Of a stretch of DNA of 64,000 bases, positions 1-13,395 are shown in pieces. Below the pieces are notes generated by a model that saw nothing but the letters and a program-made list of their open reading frames with translations, ran no database searches and had not been told where the DNA came from. The first letter of the stretch is position 1, and every line of letters begins with the position of its first letter. The DNA is from Carettochelys insculpta (Eukaryota; Chordata; Testudines; Carettochelyidae), in the NCBI RefSeq assembly GCF_033958435.1, contig NC_134152.1, positions 26,262,001 through 26,326,000 of the forward strand. Reading direction: 5' to 3'. Both the position numbers and the translations under genes were made by a program.

Positions 1-198
1 TCCTGTCTCTACAAAAATGCCTACACTTGCTCAAGTAATTGTTCCAATGTCTTGATGTAAAGTCTACATCAGTTCCCTTGAGACTTCATCATCTTCTGCC
101 TGATCGTGCTGCGGGCTCTGCTTGTCTCCTGCCTTCAGGACCCCTAGCAACCATCACCATCCGGGGACCCTGATCAGTTCAAACACAGAGTGGTGAGA

Positions 199-236
199 TC
201 TCTCTCTCTCTCTCTCTGTCTCTCTCGGCATAGCCT
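199..236 (+). repeat. CT microsatellite
   Basis: TCTCTCTCTCTCTCTCTG followed by TCTCTCTC. Confidence 0.9.
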
Positions 237-2028
237 CCTGACCCTGCCTTATGTAATCAGTTATATGGTTTGCTAGCCCTAACGTGTAATCAGTTTCACT
301 TTAGATTTAATATTGTACCTACATATTCACTATCCAGAAATGAACAGATTTCATTATTAAACTGATTGCTTCTCCCACTTTTGCTCACTGTTCTCCAAGT
401 GAGGGGGGGTGGGGGCATGTTCTGGCTTCCCCATACTCTACAACAACGCTTCTTGTACCTGTGCTAAAGATCCCTGTAATACTCAAAAACCCTGTGGGGT
501 TTGCCCATCAATTGGGTTACTAGTAGAACGATTGTGCTGTGAAAATGTGGACTGGGGAGCAGATGCTGAACTGGGGTAGCATATGAGATTGGCAGCTGAA
601 GGTGCTATCTAACCCAGCCACTGAGCCAAAGGGCATATAAGTTGCACTCCTGGGCACACAAGTTGCACAGGGACATATAAGGTGTCAGCCTGTAAGTGCT
701 GATTAACTGGTCCTCTCAGGGGAACTGTGTGTGTGTGGGGAGAGGGGGGCACAGAATAACTCCACTGGGAGGGAATTAGCAGAAGGCAGAAGTGAAACTC
801 CTTAGGAACACTAGTAACACAAGCAACACACTGATAGAATTATTCATACCCTCCCTGTAACCCTGAATAAATGAGCACACCCCAGAGTAAGGGGGCAAAT
901 TTGGTAACAGAGGAGGAGAGTGGGGGAGGGGGTGAATAAACCACAAAACACTGAGGAAAGAATTTCTGCACAGCCATAGTTTCTAGGATCAGAGTTCATT
1001 GTCTATAATGTAGCCTCATCATTTTAAAAACAATTCTGCTTCTACTGCAGCAAACGAAGGCATTGGTTTCATCTCGGCAAGAAGGTTACTATGGTGAATA
1101 GAAGTGATGGACCTGATTCAACACTGAGTTAATCTGGTTGATTTGAAATTAGTTACTGTAGCACAGTGAATGAGACCCCTTGTTCCGCTTGCTAAAATTC
1201 ACCATGTTCCACATTTGCTCAAGGCATCAGCTCATGTCAATTTCCTTCTTACTCTACCTTCACTTTAAGAGGCATATTGATTTCTTTCCACTTCAGCCTG
1301 TGTGCAGCATGTTAAGTTTCCTGCAGAGTGAGCAACACAATAGCAGACTCTGCCCTTCTAACTGTGGTCTACACAAATTACTAGTGCAGCATAAAACACA
1401 ATGTTAGTCTTAAAGGGTACTTCTACTCTGCAACAAGAGTCCTATGGCACAACCACAGCTGACCTGGTCAGACCACTCAGGCTGTCACAGCTCAGGCTCC
1501 AGGATTATAAAACTGCAGCGTACATGTCCAGTCTAGGAAGCGGGTAGGTCTCAGAGCCAAGACCCCATCAGCCCAAATCAGCTGACCTGAGACTTGGTGC
1601 CACAGGCTTCTTATTGCAGTGTATGTGTACCCAAAGTGACCTAACTTCATTTTTTAAAAAGTCTTTTGACTTTTCTTTCTGCTGTCCCCTCACATTTGCT
1701 AGGGCTTCTCCAATGTAAATTTTAATTTCCCCATTGCTCAATGCGTGTAATCCTTTCTGACGGTAATAAGCCTCCCTTGGATGATACCACTTTACAGGGA
1801 TGTGCTCCTCTGTTATCTCTTGATAGGTGACTGAATCAACACATCACAAGGCTGCGGAAAGTCTTTCAGGACCTATCCAACAATGAGAGGATGTTTGGCT
1901 GCCAATGCATCTGACAATGGAGTCTGCTGAAATAACCTGGCATTCTAGTTTACCTTTTCAGGGCTTGTTTACACTTAAAAATGCAACCGCAAGGCTGCTG
2001 CACTGGTCTAGAGTGTCAGTACAGACCA

Positions 2029-2503
2029 GTGGCGGGCAAACTGGGGGGCTGCATGCTGCCCATTGTGGCGCTACCTGCAGCCTGTGGATCCCCCATGCAC
2101 TACTCATGCAGTGGGGCACCAGAGCCCCACACTTCCTATGCCCCTCCCTCCGTCCCAGCACTTTGAGTAGCCGTGAGTCATCTATTTCATGACCCTGGCT
2201 CCTTCACCCTCCCAGAGCTGGAATGCTGTGAATCAGCTGTTTGGGGCATTCCAGCTCTGGGTGGGAGGGGGAGGATCTGAAAGTGCTGGGAGGGAGGAGG
2301 AGGAGCATGGAAGCGTGGGGCTTCCCCCAGGGGCATGGGGCTCTGGTGTCCCAGTGCACAAGAGGCATGGGGGAAGCCGGCAGCCTGGGGGGATCTGTGG
2401 GGCTGCAGGTGGAGCCCAGCAAGCCTCAGGCTGCTGAGGCCTACTGAGATGAAGGAGGGACACTCATGAGGCCCACCCACTATTCATGGTTGCCTATCCT
2501 TGG
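2029..2503. mobile_element. Long foldback hAT-like MITE
   Basis: Terminus CAGTGGCGGGCAAAC on the left and GGTTGCCTATCCTTG on the right. The two halves are inverted copies of each other: GCACCAGAGCCCC pairs with GGGGCTCTGGTGTC, CCCTCCGTCCCAGCACTTT with AAAGTGCTGGGAGGG, and CCCAGAGCTGGAATGC (2211-2226) with GCATTCCAGCTCTGGG near 2247-2262. Open frames on both strands here follow from the symmetry and are not genes. Confidence 0.75.
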
Positions 2504-4867
2504 TGTAGTTTGTACCTATACCTAGGAGAGGTTCTCCCACTGGTGTGGATAATCCTCCTTAAGAAGAGATAGGTAGGAGAATGGAAGCTTTTTACTGCTG
2601 ACCTAGCACTATCTACGCCATGGGCTGAGTTGGTGTGCCTGGACTCCCTCACTCAAGGGTGTTGGCTCTTCACACCCCTGAAAAAACAGTTGGGTTGACA
2701 TAATATTTTCATTTGCACGAGGCCTCAGACTCTTGCTTTTTAGATGTGTCCTTCAGGCAGGGGGTGTAATACACTGAAATTTCTTTCCTGAGCTTTCTCC
2801 CTAGTTTGGTTTGATGGGTCTCGCTATTCCTGCACTAAGGTCAACATTGGAGTTAGCACAGAGAACTGGGGCTGTGTGGGAGACAATCACAGAATAGGTC
2901 CTTTTTAGCTGAATGTCTTCCCTCTGGATTGACTGCTGGGCTGTGTGGTGGATGCCTGCAGCTTGGTTGTGGGTTTGGTCAGGGTGATGAAGGGTCTCGT
3001 ATTATTGCTGGATTGCTTTGCCCTTGGTGGGTTTGTTTTTGTTTGTTTGCGTGTTTCTGTTTTACTGTTATCTTGTCCCCATGACTATTTGTCTCCTCAC
3101 CCACCAGTTGCTCCTTGTCACAGTCCTAGGATTCAGTCTTTCATGTAGATGGTTGTTTATTAAGCACATCAGGATTGTTTCAGTCTAATCTGTGGACTAG
3201 TCCCTATAGAGCTGGCCTGGGTATCTGTTGGGGGCTGATTCAAAACCTCAGCTTCAAACACACCAGAACCTTGGAAAATCTCTGAACTTTGCAGCTCAGT
3301 CCCATCCTTATCCCATTCAGCCTGTAAATCTAGATACTGTGGCCTAACACTGTTTTCACCTGCACCAGCCAATATCTGGAGCAACTACACTGCTTTGAGA
3401 GCAAAATCAGGTCTTCTTAATCCAGACTCTTTCCTGAAACAACTACCTACATTCCTGGTAGCGGAGGGGCATCTTTTCTTGCAGAACACTAGAATGTGAT
3501 TGCTCTAAGTGATCCCAGATCATAGAGAGCCAAGTCATGGCTCAGCCTTTGGGTCTGGTGGGGATCAGTGGGTAGTGAAGAGGTCCAGCTGGACTAGAAG
3601 CAGTAAAGCGCATTCTAAGGTGAATCACCCTTGAAGCACGATTAGGGACCAGAAACCTTGACACATCATTTTCCTCTTCCCATTAGACAGCCAGCCAAAA
3701 AGAGATCAATCTGGGGGACAGATATTCACACCTCAGCTGCCACTTGCATGTGTGTAAAATTCCTTACCTAGCTATTTGAGCCTGCATCCTCCAGAGTTTG
3801 TGCACAGCATCCACCCATAACAAAGTCTCCTGTCCGTGCTGCTATTTGTACCCACCAAACTCTCCAGGTTGCAAATCCTTCTTCTTGCATGCATGCAACA
3901 TGACCTGGTAGGTAGGAGGATCCATCCTGTTGTGGACAGACTCCAGCCTCTGATCCCATAGTCCGCAACGTATTTCATGCAAGAAGGGATTTCACAGATC
4001 ACACTCTAAGTCCCAGAAGTCAGTCAGAACGACTGGCATGTGCACAAGCGTTCCCTTGACCAAATGAAAGAAGACAGGTTAAGCACCAGGCTGATACTAT
4101 TCAATATATTCCATCCTCAGCTCCCATTTAACATCCTTGTTTATATAGACCTAGTTCCATAGACCAGAGAGGCTTTCACGTGTGACTAATCTGATTGACA
4201 GCCCAGGTCTTCCTTTAACTGTGATATAAGGTGCATGCTTTGAACACATTTTCAGTCTCTGGTGCTAAATGAAATGTCTAAAAGCTCTCCTCTGGGAAGC
4301 ACAGTGTACTGCATACAGCAGCCAGCACCCTGATGTCCATTCCTGCTTCCCAAGATGAGTCATTTCCCCTGCCTGGCAGAGTGATGTAATGGACGATGGA
4401 ATATGAGCCCTCTCTCCAGCTCCCGTGCCACATGTACAGGAGGTGTCTGCCTTGTCAGTAATGCATTATTACGTCTGCACTGCTCAGCTGGGAAATTTCT
4501 GTATGTCAAACCAGCCCTGACTACAGCACATCAGCATTTCTGCAAACTCAATATATCTGATAACCTCGGAGTTTGTTTTTTTGACATTTTCTTTCACCAA
4601 TATTTAATATCACTGTGAATGTGCACAGAAAAGTGCATGAACTAAATTCTCACCATGGACACAGGCGATTTTATAGAGCACATACACACACAGAGGATAA
4701 AACTTATTTCAATTGCAAGTTCTTTGGTGCTCTTTTTTTCTTTTTCGGTCCATGTTTGTATAGTCCTGGCATAGCAGGGTCCTGGTCTACGCCTACGTCA
4801 CAACACAAACAATACACACATACCCGTCTTTGGAAACTGATAAGCCCCAAAGTTCAGGATAAATGAC

Positions 4868-5075
4868 ACACCCTGGCTATTTTCTTTTCATAGGTTCCAA
4901 GCCAGAAAGGACCACAGGTATCATCTTGTTTGACCTCCTGCCTGACAGAGGCCATACAGCTCCCCGCATGCAAACAGAGGTCTCAGAAAGACACCCAATC
5001 TTAAAATAAAAATGGTCACTGATGGAGAATCCAGCACAAGCTTTGGTAAGTTGTTCCAATGGTCAATTACGCTGA
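4868..5075 (-). repeat. CR1 LINE 3' fragment
   Basis: Antisense CR1: the minus strand ends GGTCCTTTCTGGCTTGGAACC, with AGGAGGTCAAACAAGATGA and TTGGAACAACTTACCAAAGC upstream. The open frame here is part of the LINE tail, not a gene. Confidence 0.75.
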
Positions 5076-5627
5076 GAACCTCTCACTGTCTATAATGTAC
5101 TTACTCTTACAACATCCCCAGCAGGGTTGGCCAGCGCTATTATCGCCCTTATGCAGATAGGGAACGTGGCTAACGATGTATCTACACTGCAAGCAGAGGC
5201 GTGATGGCAGCAACTCAGCAGGGACAAGCTGCTTCTATAGTCCCCTTATGAAGCTGTACAGCTGCTTCATAGCTACTATGATTGGAGGTAGGTAGAACCA
5301 TGTGCTGCAGTCACACCTCTGGCTGCAGCATACACAGAACCTAAGTGACTTGCTTGGGAACACACACACACTTATGGCAGAGCAGAAACCTGAATCCATG
5401 TTCCCTGACTGTGCCAGGGTAGCAAAGGAACCACTCACTGGACCTTCCTTTCTTTCTTAGCACTCAGGACTTGTTACACAACTTCTTCCAGGCCATCTAC
5501 CCGAAACTGCCTGCCCCATCAGTGCACATAAGACCTCACTTGTCTCATCAAACCTTCCTACCTTCCTGGAAGCCACTGTTCTTCTTTGTGACTACATACC
5601 CATACTTTCTAGTCTCACAGTGTAAGG

Positions 5628-6301
5628 CAGGGATGGGCAAGATAAGGCCCACGGGCTGCATCCAGCCCGCCAAGTCATTTAATCTGGTCTGCGACTGCAA
5701 GGAGAGCTTTGAGCATGCCCCACCCCCAGCAAAATCTCTCAGCTCTTATTGGCTGGAAACTGGCTAAGATAGTTTGTGGGGAGAGGGGCAGCGTAGAACA
5801 GTTTCTCAGCTCCCATTGGTTGAAAGCCGGCCAATAGGAAAAGAAATATTTTCCTGTGGTGGATGCAGCCCATGAAGCCTTCCCCACAGCGCAGAGAGCC
5901 AGGTGGTCTAGGGAAGCTGGCAGGCAGGAAAGCCTGCCTCAGAGTGCAGATGACCCGGAGCTGCTTAGGTAAGTGCCTCCTGGCCAAGATCTTGCCTCTG
6001 ACAGCCCACACCCTGCTGCATTCCAAGTCCCAGGCCCTGCACCCCTCCTACACCCTCCTCCTGACCAGAATCCACTCCTGCACCCAAACCCCATCCTGGA
6101 CCCTGCTCCCCGATCCCCTCCCCCAGGTCTCAACCCAAACTCCCTCTCATACCCCACATTCTCGCCTGCACCCCAGTCCTCTACCCCAAGCTCCCATCTC
6201 CATCCCGGAGCCTGCACCCTCTCTATAGAAAAGTGCAGCCCTTGACCACTTATGAAGATCTTGGTGTTCCCCTGCTCCATTAAAATTACAGCCCACCCTT
6301 G
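5628..6301. mobile_element. hAT element, 674 bp, CAGGGATGGGC family
   Basis: Starts CAGGGATGGGCAAGATAAGG and ends ATTACAGCCCACCCTTG. The flanking octamers GTGTAAGG/ATGTAGGG match at 6 of 8. The right half is a cytosine-rich, CACCC-type low-complexity stretch that gives spurious proline-rich reading frames. Related copies are at 37591-37916 (right half only) and 58480-58668 (short form). Confidence 0.88.
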
Positions 6302-7063
6302 ATGTAGGGCCTGATTCTGCAAACACTTTTAGGAATGGAATTAGGCACAGAAGGAAGCACCTGATGGGGTCTTCAGGATTGGGCTCACAGATTGCAAACT
6401 TTCTGGGTGCAGAGTTCCAGTCCCGCTGTATTACACATCTGAGCCCATCTCCATTTATCATGCAGGAACTGGGCCTTAGGGGGCTCTGTATTCTGGCTGG
6501 TATAAAATTTTGTCTTCATTAATACTCAGAACAGAACAAAGTCAATAACCAGTAAGTTTTAAAAGAACCAAGCTTTGCCCATTGACTTAAAACAGGAGTT
6601 GAACTCTCTCTGTCCTTAATCCAGGATAAATGTGCTCAAGGCATCAACCTATGCACATCCTGTACACACAGACAACCCAGGGGGCCCGGCCTTCTAATTC
6701 TTTGCATGCTCCACCTCCATGTAAATACTGTATAGGTCAGGCTGCCTCCGGAGACCAGGCCTTCTATTGCTGCAGATTCACTCTGCTTGGAGACGCCAGG
6801 GTGAAAATGCAAATTGCAGGTGTGCGCTAAGGCCAGACAGACAGAGCCATTTGGCAAAGGGTGAACTGAAAGTACAGCCTCTGAAGGGGGGGCCCTGCCT
6901 CCGGCACTGCTGCACCCAGCTGGGTTTTGGCCCTCACTGGCAAGGCTGATTCACCTTAGCGCGCACTTTGCTGCTTCTCATCCAGTTGGACCTTTTTGCT
7001 GCCAGTGGATCCCTCCCAGACCCAAACTGCGAGCCATAACCTGGCTCTTGGATGTGGGAGCGC

Positions 7064-7450
7064 TCAGAGCCAGTCACCTTGCCTGTGCCTCCGAAGGATC
7101 GGAGGCGGGATGATTACCTGGGGTAGAGGGCAGCCATAGGCGGCAGCAGCAGGGGGTCGCCCTTCCTCAGTGCCTACCCTGCACTCACCACAGGGGCAGC
7201 GTGAGCAGCAGCCTGCCCTGCCGTAACATGGCGTCCGGCCCACGGAGCTCCGCTTCACCCTGGCAGTGGGAAGTGGCCTCCGCTCCCAGACACTCAGGGA
7301 GAAGCAGGGCTCAGTGGGCTGGGAGGGGTGGAGAAGCTGCTGTTCACACCACCTAGTGAGTGTTGGGTGGAGGGGAGGCGCAAGGGGAAACAACCCCCTG
7401 CTGCTACCCCTGCCTGTTAATGTCACCCTGCCTCAGGTAATCCCCAGCCA
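7064..7450. repeat. GC-rich dispersed repeat
   Basis: GC-rich block with GATTACCTGGGGTAGAGGGC, CAGTGCCTACCCTGCACTCA and paired segments. It resembles 48580-49140 (GATTACCTGGGGCCAGG, CACTCACCATGCGGGTGCAG). It gives overlapping open frames on both strands but no recognisable protein. Confidence 0.6.
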
Positions 7451-7687
7451 AGCTAGTCAGGCAGAGGGTCTGGAGTCAGGGTGAAGGTGGAGCAAGGGAG
7501 GGTCTGAGTCTGAAGTGCAGGGTAGAGGGTTGCCTGGGGCCCAGTGCCTGGGCCATTGATGGAGGGTTGCCCTGGGCCTCCCCTCAGGACAACTCTGCTC
7601 AGAGCAATCACATTCTGGTGCCCTGCATGAAAAAAATGCCCCTCCATACCAGGAATAGGTAGCCGTTTCAAGTGTAACGTCAACAGA

Positions 7688-7815
7688 CCTGGGTTTCCAG
7701 CCCCAGCGACAGAACCTGCAAGCACAGAGTCTAAAGCCCTACACTCTACCACGGGAGCTAAAGGCCAGCTGGCTCTCAGCCGAGGCTGTAGAGCAGAGAC
7801 TTCACTCACCCCACA
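7688..7815 (-). repeat. tRNA-derived (Cry-like) SINE head
   Basis: Minus strand. The box A region is ACTCTACCACGGGAGCTAAA read in reverse, followed by GCCAGCTGGCTCTCAGCCGA and GGCTGTAGAGCAGAGAC. Box B is worn down (GGGTTTCCAGCCCC). The uninterrupted octamer CTCTACCA sits here, where two other copies carry hAT insertions. Confidence 0.7.
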
Positions 7816-8423
7816 TGAGGTCTCAGTGCCTCTGGGTACTACACAAGAAAGAATCTGGGTTAAGTAGCCCAGATCCTGCTCTCCAAGCAGTGCAGTTACT
7901 CCTGATATCACTTCGTGCAGGTGAAAAGAGAATTATGCCAAAGTATTGAGGTTTACAGGCTGAATGGACTAAGGAGGGGACTGAGCTGCGAAATAAAGAA
8001 TTTTTCCAAAATTCAGGAATATTTGAATGTGAGGTTTAGAGTCATCCCCAAACAGATACCCAGGCCAGCTGTGAGCCAGGATCTCACTGGGGCTATTCCA
8101 CTGGAGTGAAACAATCCTGATTTGCTTAATAAACTGTGGTCTGCATATTAAGCAAACAGGTTCTCTCTTCACACCCTTCCCCTGCAAATCACACCTAGTA
8201 TTTTACATGAGCCCCAAACATCTGCCGTATGATAAAGAATTTATAAGACTCAGACACTATTTGTACTTAGAGGATTAGATGGTAAGCAAAACCACTTCAG
8301 AAACAGACTGCAACCTGAAACTGCTGCACTGGAATTCATATGCAAATCCAACACCATCAGAATGGGTCTGAATAGAGACTGGGAATGGGTCTCATTACAA
8401 TAGGTAATTTTCCTCCTTAGGTA

Positions 8424-8652
8424 TTCTCACCTTTTCATCACTGTTGGAAGCGGGCCACATCCACCCTGATTGAATTAGCTCTGATGTAACACTCTCCACC
8501 ATCTGTTTCTTTCACTTCACCCATCTGAGGAAATGAGTTGCAACTCACAAAAGCTTATGCCATAATAAAATTGTTGGGCTTTAAGGTACCATCAGAGCAG
8601 AGTCCTTGTTTTTTCTGAAACAGACTAACGTGACTACCTCTCTGAAACCCTC
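8424..8652 (+). repeat. Turtle dispersed repeat with AAGCTTATGCC core
   Basis: Runs from TTCTCACCTTTTCATCACTG through GGGCCACATCCACCCTGATT, CAAAAGCTTATGCCATAATA and AACAGACTAACGTGACTACC. The same family as 33987-34235 in reverse. I cannot assign its class. Confidence 0.8.
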
Positions 8653-9009
8653 TTTTGTGTGCCTGTCATATGACACGTTTTATAATAGCAGGTCTGTTAA
8701 CTCAAGTGCCCTGGCCAAATTCCAGCCTGGGAATTCTGCCTACACTTCAGTATGTAAATTGCCACTTACCGCCTGCTTACACATCTAGTAAGACCCAGAG
8801 CCGGGTCCTGAATGTAAATCAGGAGTTTGACCCAACAACATCAATGGGGTTACATTAGTGTAAGAGATCAGATGCAAGTCCAAGCTGTATGCAGAACCGC
8901 CTGCTGACTTCGGCCAATGTCACATACACAGAGTGCAGATGTGACTGGGAACCAGAAACAGTTGTGTCTTTCTGAAGTAGAGTGTTAAAACAACTGTGGT
9001 TTTCCACCC

Positions 9010-9440
9010 CAGAGATGGCCACTTTTCAGCAGGTCTGGCCATGGAGATTGGGGGGGGCCCAAGTTGGTGTACTGACATCGGGGCCCAGCTGGCTGGAGCG
9101 CAGGGCCCCCAAGCGGCACCGACAGCTGCCATGGGTCCTGGGGCATAGAAGGAGTTGGAGGGGGCCCAACTCTGTGCCCTGGAAGGGGTGGGGCCAAAAG
9201 CAGAACAGGTGGAGCCAAGGGCAGTTAGCTCTCAGCACTGCCCAGACTGCAGTGCTGGGCCCCCTTCCACTTCCTCACAGCCATGCACAGCCAGAGCTCT
9301 AGGCCCCTTTGAAATGCCAGGGCCAGGGGCTACTGCCCCCTTTAACCACACCCACTACCAGGTCTGCAGGCCCCTGAGGGCGCAGGGCCCAAGGCAACCG
9401 TCTTGCTCTAAGGCCAGGCCTGCATTTCAGGGAGGGCTAA
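9010..9440. repeat. GC-rich dispersed repeat, second type
   Basis: Contains ACTGCCCAGACTGCAGTGC, GGGGTGGGGCCAAAAGC and GGCCCCTTTGAAATGCC. Similar blocks occur at 47500-47800 (CAGCCCAGACTGCAGCAC, GATTTAAAAGGCCCAGGG). Confidence 0.55.
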
Positions 9441-11016
9441 AATGTTCTCTGACCTATCACAGAAGTTTAGAGTATTTGTATACTATTTTGAGATCCTTGC
9501 ATTAAAGATACTATACAAATATGAATAACACATCTGGGATACAAAAGGTTTTGCTTCTGTGGAATTTTACCTGAATCTTAAGAGAAAAGCAGCAAAAAAG
9601 CTTGAACAACAGCAAACAGTGCACACAATATGACAGGCCCAAATGACTACGAAACACATGAGCCACTATGGATTTTACTCACTACTTGTCTAGTTATTAG
9701 GCTTCCACCATAAAAGATAAGCACTTGTTACCAAGGTGGGGCAATGGCAGGAAATGCTGGGGCATGATTTAAAAAAAAGAAACCCACACAGGTTCGATAT
9801 TCAGCCCTTTTGAGTATGAAAAGAGCTTTTAACCTATTTTGAGACTAAGATCAGGAAACGGTGATGTTAAAAGCCAACCATAACAACGCAAGAGATAAGT
9901 AATTTCTTGCTTTTCAAAATTTCACTCTGCGGTCTCACACTGAGGTCCACTGAAGATTCTAATCTACAGTTCTGCCAACTCTTATTTGTTAGTCACTGAG
10001 TCACACTTTTATTTTTGTTTAAATACAAGATATGGTGGTAGCCTCTTTAGGAAAACTCAGATCTTATTGTCTGGGCCAAGATGATCAATGTAACCCCAGA
10101 CTGGTAAAAGGCCTATGTATGTTGCCTAAAAAAAAGAGTCAGGAGGCCCAGTTATAACAATAGCCGGCCAAAAAAGTTACCCCTCTTCCAATAAAGTTTC
10201 AATGAAGTTTGGTCTCATTTTCCCACAGAATGTTTTGAATTTTTTGGAGAGGGGAGGTGGGGCATCCTTGGAGTCCCTGGCCATGGTGCATCAGGATGCA
10301 GTCTGGATAAAAAGTGCCATCCATAAGAGGAGAATGAGGACATGGAGCAAACAGAGAACTGTTCCTATAAGGCACCACAGCTTTTCAAGGGAAAGTGGAC
10401 ACTTTTCACACAAAGAAACCAGTTTAGTTAAGATTCACATTTTTCACTGAAAAATAGTTTTGGACAGACGTAATGAGAACAACATCTGATCACATGACAG
10501 TCAAAACGTGAAGGGGAATGAATGGCACTTAACTGTGTTACACATAAGTCACGTAACCAGACTAACACCTTGGACACACTTTATGTTGTGTGGATCAGCT
10601 CTCACTCCTACCACAGAAGAAAACACACACACTGGAGACAGACAGTAAAATGAAAAATGTTCAAGGAGGAAGGGAATTGAAGTCAGCCAAACATCAAGGG
10701 AGAATGATTTGCGCACACATAGCAGGAGAAAGGCACAAGCACGTTTCACTGCTTCTACAGACACTCTTTGGTGGGTAGCCGCTAGCATCGCCTGTTGCTA
10801 GAGCTACAGAAACTGCTCACTTCGACTCTCTGCCATGGCTATACCTTCTGTCTGCCTTGGCCAGTGGAACAGGATGGATGTGCCAAGGGGATCACATTAC
10901 AACACTGACAGGCTGGGTACTTCACCTGCAAGGTGGCCAACTGATGCTGGAAATGCTCCTCGGTAGGCACAGTCCCTCCCAGAACTTGCCTGGGAGTCTG
11001 GCCCTACATTCTAATA

Positions 11017-11337
11017 CAGCGTTTCTTAAACTGTGTTCCATGGAGCACTGGTGTTCTGTGAACAACTTGCAGGTGCGTCACAGGCATCTGACACTTTTTT
11101 GATATCATACACTGATGGTATATCTCTTCTGTTATTAAAAGCAGATACAGTGTTACTCCTTCCTTGCTATGGTACCTGATACCCCATTTTGGTTCTGCTG
11201 TATAAGTTGCTGTTTGTTTGTTTGTTTTTCTTTTTTTTTGGTCTGACCACAATTTTTTTTAAGAAAATTTTCATAGGTGTTCTGCATAAAGCAAATTATT
11301 TGGTGTTCCGTGGTTTCAAAAAGTTTAAGAAATGCAA
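11017..11337. mobile_element. hAT-type MITE, CAGTGTTTCTTAAAC family
   Basis: Starts CAGCGTTTCTTAAACTG and ends GTTTAAGAAATGCAA. Octamers TTCTAATA (11009-11016) and CTCTAATA (11338-11345) match at 7 of 8. It is the opposite orientation of the copy at 33396-33705. Confidence 0.9.
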
Positions 11338-11784
11338 CTCTAATAAGAAGTGTGGATCCTTAATAAAGAAAGTTAAGAATGCACAAGCACAATGTTTTCA
11401 AGGTACCCATTACAGAAACAACCACGTTCCACACAGACAGATTTATATTGCAAAACCAGAAATAAAATCCACAAAAACAGTGTTTATAATGGTATTGTCT
11501 TAACAACAACAAAAGGTTCAGGAAAGTTCTGTACACGATTCAGTTTTTCCTATATTGGACCTAATTCTCTTCTCGTTTACAGTGGTGTAAATCAGGAGTC
11601 ATTCTACTGAAATTGGTGAAGTTACAACCATCCTAAACCAAAGTGAGTGGAGAATCAGACCCATTATTTATGCAGCACCAAAAATACTCTAGGTACTTTG
11701 CAGACATGGAAGGTGACAAAGCCCTGGCTCTAAAGGCTTATGCCATAATATTATATAGCCTTGTAACATATGCCATGACTCTTA

Positions 11785-12054
11785 GGGCAGGTCTACTCTA
11801 GGCAGGTAAATCGATTGTAGATACGCAATTGTGTTGCTAGAATCAATTTATCTGCAATTGACTGACCTGGCCATCTTCACAGAGGGAGAAATTCTCCTAT
11901 CAACCTCCCTTACTCCTCACGGTATCGAGGCGTACAGGGGTCGACTGCTGACCCCAGGCAGTTGGATTTCATGCATCTCTGTCAAGCATACAAAATCAAA
12001 CCCTGGAAGGTCGACCCTGACTGGGTCGATCTTCCACTTAGTACAGACAAACCC
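11785..12054 (+). mobile_element. PIF/Harbinger-like (Chompy-like) MITE
   Basis: 270 bases from GGGCAGGTCTACTCTA to GTACAGACAAACCC, with TTA at 11782-11784 and 12055-12057. The interior carries nested inverted segments, for example GAAGGTCGACCC with GGGTCGATCTTC and GTATCGAGGCGTACAGGGGT. One of the best preserved copies. Confidence 0.9.
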
Positions 12055-12090
12055 TTACAGTGTTCCTTAATGGTTGCAAAATACTTGAGA

Positions 12091-12160
12091 CCTGATCCAA
12101 AGCCCACTGACATCAATGAGAGTCAGTGTTTCCTCTGACGTCAATGGGCTTTGGCTCAGG
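12091..12160. repeat. Short palindromic repeat
   Basis: CCTGATCCAAAGCCCACTGA pairs with TCAATGGGCTTTGGCTCAGG across about 30 bases. A second copy of the same palindrome is near 34630-34700. Confidence 0.85.
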
Positions 12161-13395
12161 ACTTGGATAACCTCGGGACGAAAGAGGCTTTTTAAAGTAA
12201 TAATTACAACTGTTCTCCTGTTATTCAAAAGGCAGAAGCAGGTATTGAAGATTTGGGCACTGAGGCATCTGTAGTCAACTGGCTTTTGTTAAGTGAGGGA
12301 AAAATATTTATGGGTTATTACAAATTGCTCCGAGGTGCTGCAATAAGGCGCGCTACATCAGCCACATGCTCTGCTCCAGAACTGAATATTCCCGCAAGCC
12401 TTTCCCTTGTTTATGTTGTTCTCTTTTAAAACAAAGGGCAGCCAGATCGCCAGTGTCTCAGCTCAGCCTTGTACAACCAGGCAATGAAACAGAGGTCTGT
12501 TTTACAAGGGTTGTGAACTCTCTAAAGAGAGGGAAAAATGCAAAAGGATCTCATCAGGGCATACAAGGAGACAGATATGGTGCGTTCCCAGATGGAGTGA
12601 AGTCCCAGATGTGCACAGCTGTCCCATCTCCTGTCGTACCCTGTACCCTCTATCCGCCCCTGCGTTAACAACGTTGTTGTTAAGTGTTCCACAGGATGAA
12701 AGGCAGAGCTCAGAAATGAAAGCAGCTCACTTCACTCACAGTATCCATGAAGAGAGGTCTCAGGATCCTTTCACAGAAATCCTGGCACTTCAGCAAATAC
12801 CGGCCTGGATGTGTCTGTCAGAATTTCCACATTCCCCTTCCACAACTACTTTCCAGAGGCTTGGCAGTTCCACTGTTCAGACTGCAGGTCTAGAGTTGGA
12901 TTTATTCATGATTTTCACTGGTCACATAAAATATTAACTCAAGGGCCTCTCTGGCTGAGTCTGCATGTCACATTTCATTTCCTCCTCACATTTTAAGTCT
13001 CCCATGTGTACACATTTCACATGCATATGTTTCCTTCCCCGACACCAGAGAGTAGTTCTTTCTACTTGCAATGCAGCAAGGGTTTCCTAGCTTTGTGCCT
13101 GATGTTAGGCTTAAGTTGTGTCTATACTACTACTCTACATTAGCCAAACTCATGTTGTTCGAGGGTGATTTAAGATGTGGCTAATGTAGCATGTTTTATT
13201 ATAGCACCTAAGAACAATTTGAAATAAGCCACCTCCTTGAGCAACGTAAGTTTAGCCGGCACAATGGTAGTGTGCCCATTGCAATGACATAACTACTGCC
13301 ACTCACGGAGGTGGTTTTATTAGGTCAAAGGAAGATTGCTCTCCTGTCAGCACAGAGCAGCTACATGAGCAACCATAGAGCAGCATGGCTGCTTC

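Noticed and set aside
5863..6322. Proline-rich frames of 121 and 127 codons
   Set aside because: They arise from the cytosine-rich half of a hAT element; the same pattern recurs at 37.6-37.9 kb.
7453..7911. 152-codon minus-strand open frame
   Set aside because: It crosses a tRNA-derived SINE, so it is repeat-derived.
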